In this document: one piece after another, positions 16,778-25,696 of the stretch
Layout: each line of letters begins with the position of its first letter
Numbering within the stretch: the stretch's first letter is position 1
Source: Pelagibius litoralis
Lineage (GTDB): Bacteria > Pseudomonadota > Alphaproteobacteria > Kiloniellales > Kiloniellaceae
DNA: 64,000 nucleotides
Assembly (NCBI RefSeq): GCF_011683915.1
Contig: NZ_JAAQPH010000003.1
Location: 1-64,000, forward strand
Reading direction: 5' to 3'
Made by a program: the position numbers and the translations under genes
Notes under the pieces: generated by a model
The model's database searches: none
Seen by the model: only the letters and a program-made list of their open reading frames with translations
Told to the model about the DNA's origin: nothing

Positions 16778-17719
16778 TCAAGCTTCGGGGGTCTGACGCA
16801 GGGGCCGGACGGTGTTGGGCAGGCCTGCCATCATCACGTCGGCCACGGCCTCGATCATCCGGGGCTGCGGGAAGCTGCGGCGGTACCACAGCGCAACGGG
16901 CCGCGCCGCCGAGGCCAGGGCGACCGGACGGGCGACGATCCCCATATCGGTCATCCAGGGCCCGCGCACCGCAAGCGCCGGCACCAGGGTGCAGCCGAAA
17001 CCGGCGGCCACCATGTTCAGCAGGGTCTCCAGGCTGGACGCGCGCAGGTCGCCCAGCGCGGAGGTCGTACTGCCGTTCCCACCCCCGGCAGGGGTGCAGA
17101 CCTGAAGGACCTGATCGCGCAGGCAGTGGCCGTCGGTCAGCAGCAGCAGATCGACGGCGGCCAGATCCGCCTCGGTGATTTCATCGAGTTCGGCCAGCGG
17201 GTGATCGCGCGGATAGGCAACCCAGAAAGGCTCCTCGAAAAGCGGCAGGCTGGCCAGCTCCGGCGCCTCCGGCGTGGTCGCCAGCAGGGCGGCATCGATC
17301 TCGTGATTGGCCAGCCGTTCCAGCAGGCGCTCGGTCACTTCTTCGGAGAGAACCGGCGTCAACCCGGGATAAGCGCCGATCAGGCGGCGCAGCACCAGCG
17401 GCATCAGATAGGGCGAGATGGTGGGGATCACCCCCAAGCGCAGCCGGCCGGTCATCGGGTCCTGGCGGGCACGGGCGACGCCTTCGATCAGCTCGGCCTG
17501 CTCCAGCGCCAGGCGGGCGTGCCGGGCGATGGTCTCACCCAGGGGCGTGGTCACGACCGAGCGGTTGGTGCGCTCGAATAATGTCACGCCCAGATAGTCC
17601 TCCAGCTTGCGAACCTGCCCGCTGAGGGTCGGCTGGCTGACGTTGCAGCGCTCGGCGGCACGGCCGAAATGCCGCTCCTCGGCGACGGCAACGATGTAAC
17701 GCAGATCCCTGAGGTTCAT
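16778..17719 (-). CDS. oxyR: Hydrogen peroxide-sensing LysR regulator OxyR
   Basis: A 313-residue LysR-type activator. The N-terminal HTH is [20 protein letters not shown]. The redox loop reads [17 protein letters not shown], with cysteines at 199 and 208, the same numbering as the disulfide-forming pair of E. coli OxyR. This makes the peroxide-sensor assignment strong. The open frame extends beyond the start, but homology begins at the ATG at 17719 ([18 protein letters not shown]). It is divergent from the catalase gene, with an OxyR-like operator between them. Confidence 0.95.
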   Translation of the reverse strand: MNLRDLRYIVAVAEERHFGRAAERCNVSQPTLSGQVRKLEDYLGVTLFERTNRSVVTTPLGETIARHARLALEQAELIEGVARARQDPMTGRLRLGVIPTISPYLMPLVLRRLIGAYPGLTPVLSEEVTERLLERLANHEIDAALLATTPEAPELASLPLFEEPFWVAYPRDHPLAELDEITEADLAAVDLLLLTDGHCLRDQVLQVCTPAGGGNGSTTSALGDLRASSLETLLNMVAAGFGCTLVPALAVRGPWMTDMGIVARPVALASAARPVALWYRRSFPQPRMIEAVADVMMAGLPNTVRPLRQTPEA

Positions 17720-17758
17720 GGCTGAAAATCTCCTGGCCGCCGGGTAGTTACACGAATC

Positions 17759-17795
17759 ATAGTCTAAGCCGATCATTACAATTGAAACAATCGAT
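17759..17795. promoter_or_regulatory. OxyR operator candidate
   Basis: The 37-base stretch reads ATAG-N7-CGAT-N7-ATTG-N7-CGAT. The known OxyR pattern is ATAG-N7-CTAT-N7-ATAG-N7-CTAT with exactly these spacings, so 13 of 16 tetranucleotide bases match. It lies 40 bases before the oxyR ATG and 116 bases before the katA ATG, consistent with autoregulation and catalase activation. Confidence 0.72.
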
Positions 17796-17910
17796 TTCAC
17801 GGATTGCCGGAAACAAGCCATCTTTGGGGGGTCGCCGATCACCAAGGCTTAGCCCGGGACGGCGGCGGAACCCGAAGAGGGGCTCACACGCAGGCTCTAG
17901 GAGGATAATC

Positions 17911-19389
17911 ATGACAGACAAGAAAACCACCGGCTGCCCGGTGATGACGACCACGGCGGGCGCACCGATCACCGACAATCAGAATTCCCTGACCGCGGGC
18001 GCGCGCGGCCCGATCCTGATGCAGGACTATCAGTTGATCGAGAAGCTGGCGCACCAGAACCGCGAGCGCATCCCCGAGCGCGTGGTCCACGCCAAGGGTT
18101 GGGGCGCGCTGGGGACCTTCACCGTAACCCACGACATTTCCAAATACACCCGCGCCAAGCTCTTTTCCGAGGTCGGCAAGAAGACCGATATCATCGCGCG
18201 CTTCTCCACCGTCGCCGGTGAGCTGGGCGCCGCCGATGCCGAGCGCGACGTGCGCGGCTTCTCGGTGAAGTTCTATACCGAGGAAGGCAACTGGGACATG
18301 GTCGGCAACAACACGCCGGTCTTCTTCATCCGCGATCCGCAGAAGTTCCCGGACTTCATCCATACGCAGAAGCGCCATCCCCGGACCCATCTGCGCAGCG
18401 GCACCGCGATGTGGGATTACTGGTCCCAGTCGCCCGAGGCACTGCATCAGATCACCATCCTGATGTCGGACCGCGGCATTCCGCCCAGCCCGCGTTTCAT
18501 GAACGGCTACGGCTCCCACACCTTTTCCTTCATCAACGCGGACAACGAACGCTTCTGGGTGAAGTTCCACTTCAAGACCCGCCAGGGCCACAAGTTCCTG
18601 ACCAACGCGGAATCCAACAAGGTGATCGGCGAGAGCCGCGAGACCTATCAGGAGGATCTCTTCGGCGCCATCGAGGGCGGCGACTTCCCGCTCTGGGACC
18701 TGAAGGTGCAGATCATGCCGGAGGAAGATGCCGAGAAGACGCCCTATAACCCCTTCGACCTGACCAAGGTCTGGCCCCACGCCGACTACCCGCTGATCGA
18801 CGTCGGCGTGATGGAGCTGAACCGCAACCCGGACAACTACTTCGCGGAGATCGAGCAGGCCGCCTTCTCGCCCTCCAACATCGTGCCGGGCATCGGCTTC
18901 TCGCCGGACAAGGTCCTGCAGGCGCGCATCTTCTCCTACGCCGATGCGCACCGTTACCGCCTGGGCACCCACTACGAAGCGCTGCCGGTGAATGCGCCGA
19001 AATGCCCGGTGCACCACTACCACAAGGACGGGCCGATGCGTTTCTTCGCCAATAACCCGAACCCGGATGCCTACTACGAGCCGAACTCCTTCAACGGCCC
19101 GGCCCAGGCGCCCGAGTATGCCGAACCGCCGCTGAAGATCTCCGGCGATGCGGACCGCTACAACCACCGCGACGGCAACGACGACTACACCCAGGCCGGC
19201 GATCTGTTCCGTCTCTTCGACGACGCCCAGAAAGAACGGCTGTTCGCGAACATCGCCGCGGCCATGGGCGGCGTGCCGGACTTCATCGTGCAGAAGCAGC
19301 TCGCCCACTTCAGCGCCGCCGATCCGGCTTACGGCGCCGGCGTCGCCAAGGCCCTGGGCGTTGATATCGCGGTGCAGGCCGCGGAATAG
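17911..19389 (+). CDS. katA: Clade 3-type monofunctional catalase
   Basis: A 492-residue heme catalase that dismutates hydrogen peroxide. The catalytic His is H60 in [13 protein letters not shown], the distal Asn lies near 133 ([12 protein letters not shown]), and the proximal heme-ligand Tyr is Y343 in [14 protein letters not shown]. The size fits the small-subunit clade. The ATG at 17911 is preceded by AGGAGG. The open frame begins earlier, but that part is not catalase-like. No signal peptide is visible, so it is cytosolic. It is regulated with the divergent oxyR and followed by a strong terminator. Confidence 0.96.
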   Translation: MTDKKTTGCPVMTTTAGAPITDNQNSLTAGARGPILMQDYQLIEKLAHQNRERIPERVVHAKGWGALGTFTVTHDISKYTRAKLFSEVGKKTDIIARFSTVAGELGAADAERDVRGFSVKFYTEEGNWDMVGNNTPVFFIRDPQKFPDFIHTQKRHPRTHLRSGTAMWDYWSQSPEALHQITILMSDRGIPPSPRFMNGYGSHTFSFINADNERFWVKFHFKTRQGHKFLTNAESNKVIGESRETYQEDLFGAIEGGDFPLWDLKVQIMPEEDAEKTPYNPFDLTKVWPHADYPLIDVGVMELNRNPDNYFAEIEQAAFSPSNIVPGIGFSPDKVLQARIFSYADAHRYRLGTHYEALPVNAPKCPVHHYHKDGPMRFFANNPNPDAYYEPNSFNGPAQAPEYAEPPLKISGDADRYNHRDGNDDYTQAGDLFRLFDDAQKERLFANIAAAMGGVPDFIVQKQLAHFSAADPAYGAGVAKALGVDIAVQAAE

Positions 19390-19464
19390 GACGACCCCTT
19401 TACCCCGCCGGTCCGCGGGCCCCGCAACCCCCTCTTACGGCACCGCGGGCCGGCAACCTCCAGG

Positions 19465-19532
19465 CCGGAGATCTTGGACACCCCTTCCGTTCCTCCGGGG
19501 TGGCTGTCCAGGCTCTCCGGCCGAACTTTTTT
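19465..19532 (+). terminator. Long-hairpin terminator downstream of katA
   Basis: A 56-base hairpin has outer arms CCGGAGA (19465-19471) and TCTCCGG (19514-19520) and inner arms TGGACACCCC and GGGGTGGCTGTCCA with a small bulge. A run of six T follows at 19527-19532. It lies 75 bases after the katA stop. Confidence 0.78.
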
Positions 19533-19545
19533 GCGTCGGTTTCGT

Positions 19546-20178
19546 CTAGCCCGCCAGCCCGGGGAAGAGCCCCTTCAGGCCTTCGGCCAGCATGCCCATG
19601 GCGATGGCCGCCAGCACCATGCCCATCACCCGTGTGACCACGCCCATACCGGCCTCGCCCAGCTTGCCAGCGATCGGCCCCGCGAAACTGAACAACAGAC
19701 CGGTCAGCACCGAAAGCGCGAGGATGGCGAGCGAAATCTCACCCTTTTCCAGGATCGAGGGGTGCTGCTGACTGGCGACCAGAACCGTCGCCATGGTGCC
19801 CGGCCCGGCGACAATAGGAATGGCCAGCGGCACCACGGCGACGGACGCCCGCGCGCTCGCGTCCTCGCGCTCCGCCGGGGAATGACGATGCTGGTTGTTG
19901 TTGGAGAGCATGTGCAGGCCGATAAGAAGCACGATAACACCGCCCGCGGCGCGCAGCGTATCGACGGTGATGCCGAAGAGATCGAGCAACAAAGAGCCGC
20001 TCCATGTCACCACCAGCAGCGTGATGGCGCTGGCCAGGGCACAGGTCCAGGCGATGGTTCTTGCCTGGGCCGCCGTGCGCTCCGCCGTCATGCCGGCGAA
20101 GACACCGACATTGCCGATGGGATTCATCATCGAAAAGAGCGCCGCCAGGAAACTGGCCAGGGCCGCTTCGGTCATCAT
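19546..20178 (-). CDS. MarC family (UPF0056) inner-membrane protein
   Basis: A 210-residue integral membrane protein with about six helices. Family hallmarks are ALFSMMNPIGNVGVFAGMT at the N-terminus, GGVIVLLIGLHML in the middle, and VVPLAIPIVAGPGTMATVLV. MarC proteins have no settled function; the early link to multiple antibiotic resistance was withdrawn. It follows the adenine deaminase-type gene on the same strand by 30 bases and may be co-transcribed with it. Confidence 0.88.
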   Translation of the reverse strand: MMTEAALASFLAALFSMMNPIGNVGVFAGMTAERTAAQARTIAWTCALASAITLLVVTWSGSLLLDLFGITVDTLRAAGGVIVLLIGLHMLSNNNQHRHSPAEREDASARASVAVVPLAIPIVAGPGTMATVLVASQQHPSILEKGEISLAILALSVLTGLLFSFAGPIAGKLGEAGMGVVTRVMGMVLAAIAMGMLAEGLKGLFPGLAG

Positions 20179-20208
20179 TTTCTATCAGCCTTTGTGAGCC
20201 ATCGCCGC

Positions 20209-21213
20209 CTATCCACCGTTCACATAGCGGTCGACTTCGGCGATGCGGGCAGCCTTGGTTTCATCGTCGAGGAAAGAGGCGGCGAAGGAGTTGCGGGCGA
20301 TCTGGCCGAGCACGGTATCGCTGAGGCCGAGGGCCTGCTGCATGGCGCGGTAGTTCTCGTTCACGTAGCCGCCGAAGTAGGCCGGATCGTCGGAGTTCAA
20401 GGTGACGAAGAGACCGTGATCCAGCATGGCCCGCAGGGGGTGGTCGGCCAGGTCGGTGACCCCGCCGAGACAGAGATTGGACAGCGGGCAGACCGTCAGC
20501 GGCATTGACCGCGCGGCCAGTTCGGCCACCAGCGCCGGATCTTCCAGCGCCCGGTTGCCGTGGTCGATGCGGTCGACGGCAAGCGCGTTGAGGGCGCCCC
20601 AGACATAGGCCGGCGGCCCCTCCTCGCCGGCATGGGCGACGGCCAGAAAGCCGGCTTCGCGGGCCTTGGCAAAGACCGCGGTGAAGAGCTCCGGCGGATG
20701 GCCGTTCTCGGAGGAATCCAGGCCGACGCCGACGATATGTTCGCGGTAGTCCATCGCCGCCTCCAGGGTCGCCATGGCGTCTTCGGCAGGCAGGTGGCGC
20801 AGGAAACAGAGGATGAGTTTCGAGGTGATGCCCAACTCCCGCTCACCGTCCTGCAACGCTCGATGAATGCCGTTGAAGACCGTGGCGAAGGCGACGCCGC
20901 GGCTGGTGTGGCCTTGGGGATCGAAGAAGATCTCCGTGTGCTTCACCCCATCGGCCGCCGAACGGCGCAGGTAGGCCAGGGTCAGGTCGTAGAAGTCTTC
21001 CTCGCGCAGCAGCACCGACATGCCCTGGTAGTAGAGATCCAGGAACTCCTGCAGGTTGGCGAAGCTGTAGGCGGCCCGCACGGCCTCCACGGAATCGTAG
21101 GGCAGCTTGACGCCGTTGCGTCCGGCCAGGGCGAACATCATCTCCGGCTCCAGCGAGCCTTCGATGTGGATATGCAGTTCGGCTTTCGGCAGGGCGGAGA
21201 TGAAATCGCTCAC
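20209..21213 (-). CDS. Adenosine/adenine deaminase family protein (adenine deaminase type 2-like)
   Basis: A 334-residue zinc-dependent purine deaminase. Metal ligands are H14 and H16 (ELHIHIEGSLEP), a later His in AVAHAGEEGPP with the adjacent catalytic Glu, and the Asp pair in NSDDPAYFGGYVNENY. The SDDPAYFGGY form is typical of the adenine deaminase (ADE) subgroup of this family, rather than of classical adenosine deaminases. Deamination of adenine to hypoxanthine is therefore the more likely reaction. A GTG at 21213 is the likely start. It lies 42 bases downstream of an SDR gene on the same strand. Confidence 0.88.
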   Translation of the reverse strand: MSDFISALPKAELHIHIEGSLEPEMMFALAGRNGVKLPYDSVEAVRAAYSFANLQEFLDLYYQGMSVLLREEDFYDLTLAYLRRSAADGVKHTEIFFDPQGHTSRGVAFATVFNGIHRALQDGERELGITSKLILCFLRHLPAEDAMATLEAAMDYREHIVGVGLDSSENGHPPELFTAVFAKAREAGFLAVAHAGEEGPPAYVWGALNALAVDRIDHGNRALEDPALVAELAARSMPLTVCPLSNLCLGGVTDLADHPLRAMLDHGLFVTLNSDDPAYFGGYVNENYRAMQQALGLSDTVLGQIARNSFAASFLDDETKAARIAEVDRYVNGG

Positions 21214-21255
21214 GGGCTGGGGGATCCTTTCGATGGCGCGGCTCCGTTGCGGTGT

Positions 21256-22029
21256 TTATAGCGAAATGGAGAAGCCGCCGTCGACCGGCAAGGCCGCGCC
21301 GGTGATGAAGTCCGAGGCCGGCCCGGCGAAGAAGGCGGCCAGGCCCTCGAAATCCGCCGGCCGGCCCCAGCGCTTGGCCGGGGTGCGCTGCAGCACGTGT
21401 TCGTTCAGCCCTTCGATCTCGCTGCGGGCACGCTGGGTCAGGTCGGTGTCGATCCAGCCCGGCAGCATGCAGTTGACCTGGATGTTGTCCCTCGCCCAGG
21501 CCGCCGCCAGGGACCTGGTGAGCTGCACCACGCCCCCCTTGCTGGCGCCGTAGGCGGGGCTCCAGGGCGCGCCGAAGATCGACAGCATGGAGCCGTTGTT
21601 GAGGATCTTGCCGCCACCGGCCGCCTTCATCTGCGGATAGCAGGCCTTCGAGCACAGAAAAGTGCTGGTGAGATTGGCGTCCATCACCCTGTGCCATTCG
21701 TCCGCCGCCAGGTCCTCCGGGCGCTTGCGGATGTTGGTGCCGGCGTTGTTCACCAGGATGTCGAGGCGGCCGAGCCCGGCGGCAATCTCTTCGACCATGG
21801 CGGCCACGGCAGCTTCGTCGGAGACGTCGCAGGCAAGCCCCATGACCTTTGCGCCCTTTGCCGCCAGGCGCTCCAGTTCCGCCGTCGCCGCTGCGAGTTT
21901 TTCCGGGCTGCGCCCGACGATGGCCAGCGCCGCACCGGCCTTGGCAAGCCCGCGCGCAATACCCAGGCCGATGCCGCCGTTGCCGCCGGTGACCAGCGCC
22001 ACCTTTCCGCTCAAATCAAATGCCTGCAT
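21256..22029 (-). CDS. SDR-family NAD(P)-dependent oxidoreductase
   Basis: A 257-residue classical short-chain dehydrogenase. The cofactor loop is TGGNGGIGLGIA (residues 14-25), followed by LVNNAGTNI, catalytic Ser in NNGSMLSIFG and YGASKGG with catalytic Tyr and Lys. The C-terminus ends LPVDGGFSISL. The pattern resembles gluconate 5-dehydrogenase or KduD-like reductases, but the substrate is not determinable. The ATG is preceded by GAGG. It is first in a leftward run with the deaminase and marC, and divergent from the PLD-family gene. Confidence 0.88.
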   Translation of the reverse strand: MQAFDLSGKVALVTGGNGGIGLGIARGLAKAGAALAIVGRSPEKLAAATAELERLAAKGAKVMGLACDVSDEAAVAAMVEEIAAGLGRLDILVNNAGTNIRKRPEDLAADEWHRVMDANLTSTFLCSKACYPQMKAAGGGKILNNGSMLSIFGAPWSPAYGASKGGVVQLTRSLAAAWARDNIQVNCMLPGWIDTDLTQRARSEIEGLNEHVLQRTPAKRWGRPADFEGLAAFFAGPASDFITGAALPVDGGFSISL

Positions 22030-22227
22030 GCTCTGGACCTCGTTGCCGGGAAAAAGTCCCGCAGCTTAGCGACGACGCGCGGGAGGACAAGACTGCCCTA
22101 TCGTGCCGGCCCAGTGTGCCGCAGCACACCCCTTTTGCGTGTTTTCTTTTGGGGAATCGTCTTTGGGCTGTAACGCCCGGCGGGTTAGGCTGTTACGGCC
22201 TGTCCGGTCACCAGCGGGGTTGCGACC

Positions 22228-23313
22228 ATGCCTTTTAACCTGAAGAACCGTATCGAACTGCACATGGGACCGAGCGCCATCGGCGCGCCGGACGACCTGG
22301 AAGCCGCCATCGTCGGCTTCATCGACCGGGCGAAGGTGAGCCTGGACGCCGCCGTGCAGGAGGTCGAGTCCCGCGCCATCACCGAGGCCTTCGTGCGCGC
22401 CAAACAGCGCGGCGTGCGCGTGCGCATCGTGCTGGAACAGGACTATCTGCGCGCCGGCAAGCCGCCACCCGACCCCTTTGACATCGGCGAGGCGGAAGAC
22501 GAAGAAAACCGCGCCCTCTTCGCCGCCATGCTGCGCGCCAACATCGACGCCCGGGCCGACTACAACCCGGACATCTTCCATCAGAAATTCATCATCCGCG
22601 ACAGCGGCGAGACCAGACGCGCGCTGCTGACCGGCTCCACCAACTTCACCCCCACCGGGGTCGGGCGGAACCTCAATCACGTGGTGATCCTGCACGATCA
22701 GCGGGTCTGCAACGAATACGACCTGGAGTTCGAGGAAATCTGGACCGGCACCTTCGGGCGCAAGCGCAACCGCCACGAACCCTCGCCGCGCAACAACCGG
22801 GTGGCCGGCGTGCGGGTCCGTGCGCTCTTCGCGCCGGATCACGCGCCGGAGATGGAGATCATGAAACAGATCCTGAAGGCGCGCGAGCGGGTCGACTTCG
22901 CGATCTTCACCTTCTCCAAGTCCTCCGGCATCGACGACGCTCTGGTCGCCATGTCGCACGGCGGTATTGCAATCCGCGGCATCTTCGATTCCGGCCAGGG
23001 CAACCGCGATTGGGCCGCGACCCGGCTGGTCGCCAACGCCGGCGGCGAAGCATTTCTGGCATCGCGCAGGAACGGCCTGGGCAAGCTGCACCACAAGTTG
23101 ATGGTGATCGATTCTTCGCTGATCATCGCGGGCAGCTTCAACTACACCGACCCGGCCAATCGGCTGAACGACGAGAACATCCTGCTGATCGGGGAACTGA
23201 GCGAAGAAGACCCCCAGGTCCAGGCCGATCAACAGGCCCTCGCCGGTTTCGCCCTGGCCGAGATCGACCGCATGATCGCCGCCCACGGCGTCGCCGTTCC
23301 ACCGGCGCCGTAA
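22228..23313 (+). CDS. Phospholipase D-like domain protein with two HKD motifs
   Basis: 361 residues with two complete HxKx4D catalytic motifs: HQKFIIRD with GSTNFT, and HHKLMVID with GSFNYT. The two halves pack to form one active site in this superfamily. No signal peptide or membrane helix is visible, so it is probably cytosolic. Substrates in the family range from phospholipids to nucleic acids, and nothing here decides between them. The start is the ATG at 22228 with GGGG upstream. It ends 3 bases from the convergent DUF1194 gene. Confidence 0.87.
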   Translation: MPFNLKNRIELHMGPSAIGAPDDLEAAIVGFIDRAKVSLDAAVQEVESRAITEAFVRAKQRGVRVRIVLEQDYLRAGKPPPDPFDIGEAEDEENRALFAAMLRANIDARADYNPDIFHQKFIIRDSGETRRALLTGSTNFTPTGVGRNLNHVVILHDQRVCNEYDLEFEEIWTGTFGRKRNRHEPSPRNNRVAGVRVRALFAPDHAPEMEIMKQILKARERVDFAIFTFSKSSGIDDALVAMSHGGIAIRGIFDSGQGNRDWAATRLVANAGGEAFLASRRNGLGKLHHKLMVIDSSLIIAGSFNYTDPANRLNDENILLIGELSEEDPQVQADQQALAGFALAEIDRMIAAHGVAVPPAP

Positions 23314-23316
23314 CGC

Positions 23317-24102
23317 TTAGTCGATTTCTCGGACAGCCGCCAAACGCTGGCGAAAACTGCGCTCATCCGGCACCCCGGCGATTTCCAGCAGCAGCTTGCG
23401 GCGCACGGCGGCGGCAAAGCTCTGATCGCCGTCGACCGTCACCACGAAGGCCGCCGGGCCGGCAATGATCTCCTGCTCGAAAGCTTCTTCCAGATCATAG
23501 GAGACGGGGCGACCCGATTCGCAGGCACGGCAGAGAATGGCCAGGCCGTTGATCGAGACATCGGCGGCCAGAGCCGCCTGGCGTGCCACCTCGATCGGGA
23601 GGCCGCCCCAGTTGTTGGCGCTGTCGCCGGAGAAGTCGATGATCTTGCGGTAGCCGTCGATGGCGTTGCCTTCGATGAGGGCAAGCCCCGCGGCCAGCGC
23701 CGAGCCGATGGCATTGCGCCCAAAGGCCAGACGCGGCACCGCCAGCAGCCGCTCGGCAAAGGCCGCCGCGGAAGCCTCGCCGTCGATGATGGTCCAGGGC
23801 ACGACCACCTCCTGGGATTCGGCACTCCCCCATTCCACATAGGTGACGGCGATGCGGCCGTCCTGTCCCAGGGAAATAGCCGCCAGGATGTCCGGGTCGG
23901 TGATCGCCTCGGCATAGCCCCGGCGCTGGAAGAAGATCTCGCCGTCGTCGATGGAGCCCGATGCATCGGCGAGGAGCACCAGTTCCAGATCCACCCGTTC
24001 CGGGGTCGACTGCTCCTGGGCCCGGGCGGATACCGAAACCAAAAACGAGGTCCAGACCAGAGCGCAGATGAGGGTGCCGATAACTCGCCTGACGTGCCGC
24101 AT
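23317..24102 (-). CDS. DUF1194 (von Willebrand A-like) exported protein
   Basis: A 261-residue protein with a signal peptide at about residues 1-30 (cleavage near ARAQ). A VWA-like fold follows, with the MIDAS pattern DASGSID and later the family signatures FGRNAIGSALAAGL and IDFSGDSANNWGG. DUF1194 proteins are common in alphaproteobacteria and have no known function. Two cysteines (LCRACESG) could pair in the periplasm. I take the ATG at 24102 with AAGGG upstream. An in-frame ATG 27 codons earlier would bury the signal peptide. Confidence 0.87.
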   Translation of the reverse strand: MRHVRRVIGTLICALVWTSFLVSVSARAQEQSTPERVDLELVLLADASGSIDDGEIFFQRRGYAEAITDPDILAAISLGQDGRIAVTYVEWGSAESQEVVVPWTIIDGEASAAAFAERLLAVPRLAFGRNAIGSALAAGLALIEGNAIDGYRKIIDFSGDSANNWGGLPIEVARQAALAADVSINGLAILCRACESGRPVSYDLEEAFEQEIIAGPAAFVVTVDGDQSFAAAVRRKLLLEIAGVPDERSFRQRLAAVREID

Positions 24103-24207
24103 GATCGTTTCCCTTGTTGCCTGCCAGCGTAAGGAGCTTACCCATCTTGCCGGGCAAGGGATAGGATCACCTTTTGGCCGCAAGACTGTTATCGAAGGAG
24201 AAGCGCG

Positions 24208-24606
24208 ATGGACCCGAAAAGAGGGCGCTGCCTCTGCGGTGAAATCTCATTTGAGTACGAAGGACCGGAGAACTGGCGCGGCCACTGCCATTGCGAGTCC
24301 TGCCGCCGCAACACCTCGTCACCCTTCACCACCTTCTTCGGCGTCCCCAAGACGGCCTACCGCTATACCGGCAAAGCCCCGGCGGTTTACGAGTCCTCAC
24401 CCGGCGTGCGGCGGCTGTTCTGCGCAAACTGCGGCGCGCCCGTCGCCTATGAGAGCGACCGCTGGCCGGAGGAAACCCATTTCTACGCCGCCAGCTTGGA
24501 GAAGCCGGAGGATTTCGTGCCCGACTTCCATGTTCACTGGGCGGAAAGGCTGCCCTGGGTGCGTCTGAACGATGACTTGCCCAAACATGAAAACAGCCAA
24601 GGGTAA
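24208..24606 (+). CDS. GFA/CENP-V-domain zinc-binding protein
   Basis: A 132-residue protein of the GFA (glutathione-dependent formaldehyde-activating) family. Zinc-binding cysteines appear as CLCG near the N-terminus, CHCESCRR in the middle and CANCG near residue 75. AAGGAGAAG precedes the ATG. Members bind glutathione adducts or act as small lyases; the reaction here is unknown. Its stop lies 42 bases from the convergent methyltransferase gene. Confidence 0.88.
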   Translation: MDPKRGRCLCGEISFEYEGPENWRGHCHCESCRRNTSSPFTTFFGVPKTAYRYTGKAPAVYESSPGVRRLFCANCGAPVAYESDRWPEETHFYAASLEKPEDFVPDFHVHWAERLPWVRLNDDLPKHENSQG

Positions 24607-24648
24607 ACCGCCTTCAGGCGAGAACGAACAGCCGGAAAGAAACCGGCG

Positions 24649-25548
24649 TCAGGTTTGGGCTTTCACATAGGCGGCAAGGTTGCGTCCGACGCCCCCAGCG
24701 GCACACCCGCGGCGAAAGGCGATGAGCGCATCAATGCCTTGATCCCAAAGACCCAGTTCGAATTCAACGCGGGCGAAATGGCAGTTCCGCCCCTTCGGAG
24801 GGTGGCGCAGGTAGTTACTGTCTTCATTGAGCGGAAAAATATCGATGGGGAATTCACCCATCATGTCCACCACAGCGAGGCCGTGACGTTCGAGGAAACG
24901 GGTCAAAGAGGCAATGGTGAAGTACTGTAGGTGACCCGGTGGACTCACATAGAAATCCGGATTGGCCCGGCCACTGCCGATCAATAGTTCGTGCAGCCAG
25001 CTACCATCATTCGGGACAGCAATTCTGGCGATACCGTTAGGGGTCAAAAGCTTGCGGATCGACGCCGCCATGACGCCCGGATCCAGCACGTGTTCAAGGA
25101 CGTTGTTGACGACAACGAGGTCGTAGCGCTTTCCGGCATCGACCAGATTGTCGATCTCCTCAAAGAGATCGCCAACGATCACCTGATCCGCCAACTCGGG
25201 AAAGTACTGATCGATCCCCGTCGTCGTGAAATCCACCCCGGTGACTTCCCATCCGAGGTCGCGAAAGTACGCCAGCCCGAAACCCTCGCCAAACCCCAGA
25301 TCGAGATAAAACCCGCTGTCGGGCTGCACGAGGGCCGCTGCTTCCGCAAAAGCCAAGTCTTTGTGCCGCAGTTCTGCTGCCGTGTATTCATAGGTGTATT
25401 GATTGGCCGCGCCGCCTTTCACGAAGTAGAGGTCATTATAGTGCCTCTTCAAATCTTCGGGCGAAGGACGCGGGGATATAGCGCGAAATCCATCGGGCGT
25501 ATCAACCAATTGCCATGCCGGCCAGGATTTTCCATCGCGGTCAACCAC
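24649..25548 (-). CDS. Class I SAM-dependent methyltransferase
   Basis: 299 residues. Residues 1-75 form an N-terminal extension. A Rossmann methyltransferase domain follows, with the SAM motif LDLGFGEGFGLAYFR, acidic loop GVDFTTTG, and motif IV/post-I region VVNNVLEHVLDPGVM. The C-terminal part (PPGHLQYFTIASLTRFLERHG) is the pattern of small-molecule or glycan methyltransferases (Methyltransf_23 type). I favour the GTG at 25548 because GGAG then sits 6 bases upstream. The GTG six bases earlier directly abuts GGAG. G+C is lower than in the neighbours, as for the adjacent MBL-fold gene. Confidence 0.82.
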   Translation of the reverse strand: MVDRDGKSWPAWQLVDTPDGFRAISPRPSPEDLKRHYNDLYFVKGGAANQYTYEYTAAELRHKDLAFAEAAALVQPDSGFYLDLGFGEGFGLAYFRDLGWEVTGVDFTTTGIDQYFPELADQVIVGDLFEEIDNLVDAGKRYDLVVVNNVLEHVLDPGVMAASIRKLLTPNGIARIAVPNDGSWLHELLIGSGRANPDFYVSPPGHLQYFTIASLTRFLERHGLAVVDMMGEFPIDIFPLNEDSNYLRHPPKGRNCHFARVEFELGLWDQGIDALIAFRRGCAAGGVGRNLAAYVKAQT

Positions 25549-25696
25549 TCGCACCTCCGTTGTTGTCCCGTTCAGTAGGCCAGTTGCTTCGGCAAGAGTC
25601 CATCAAGACCGGGGCGCAGAAAACCTGTGCTCTCTCCAAAGGTTCTTTGGCGGCACCCGGCGTTGCGTGCCGCTGGCAACATCACCGCATCAGCAT

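Noticed and set aside
17884-19308. A 474-residue minus-strand frame opposite katA
   Set aside because: Low-complexity Val/Gly/Arg-rich translation; the plus strand encodes an unmistakable catalase.
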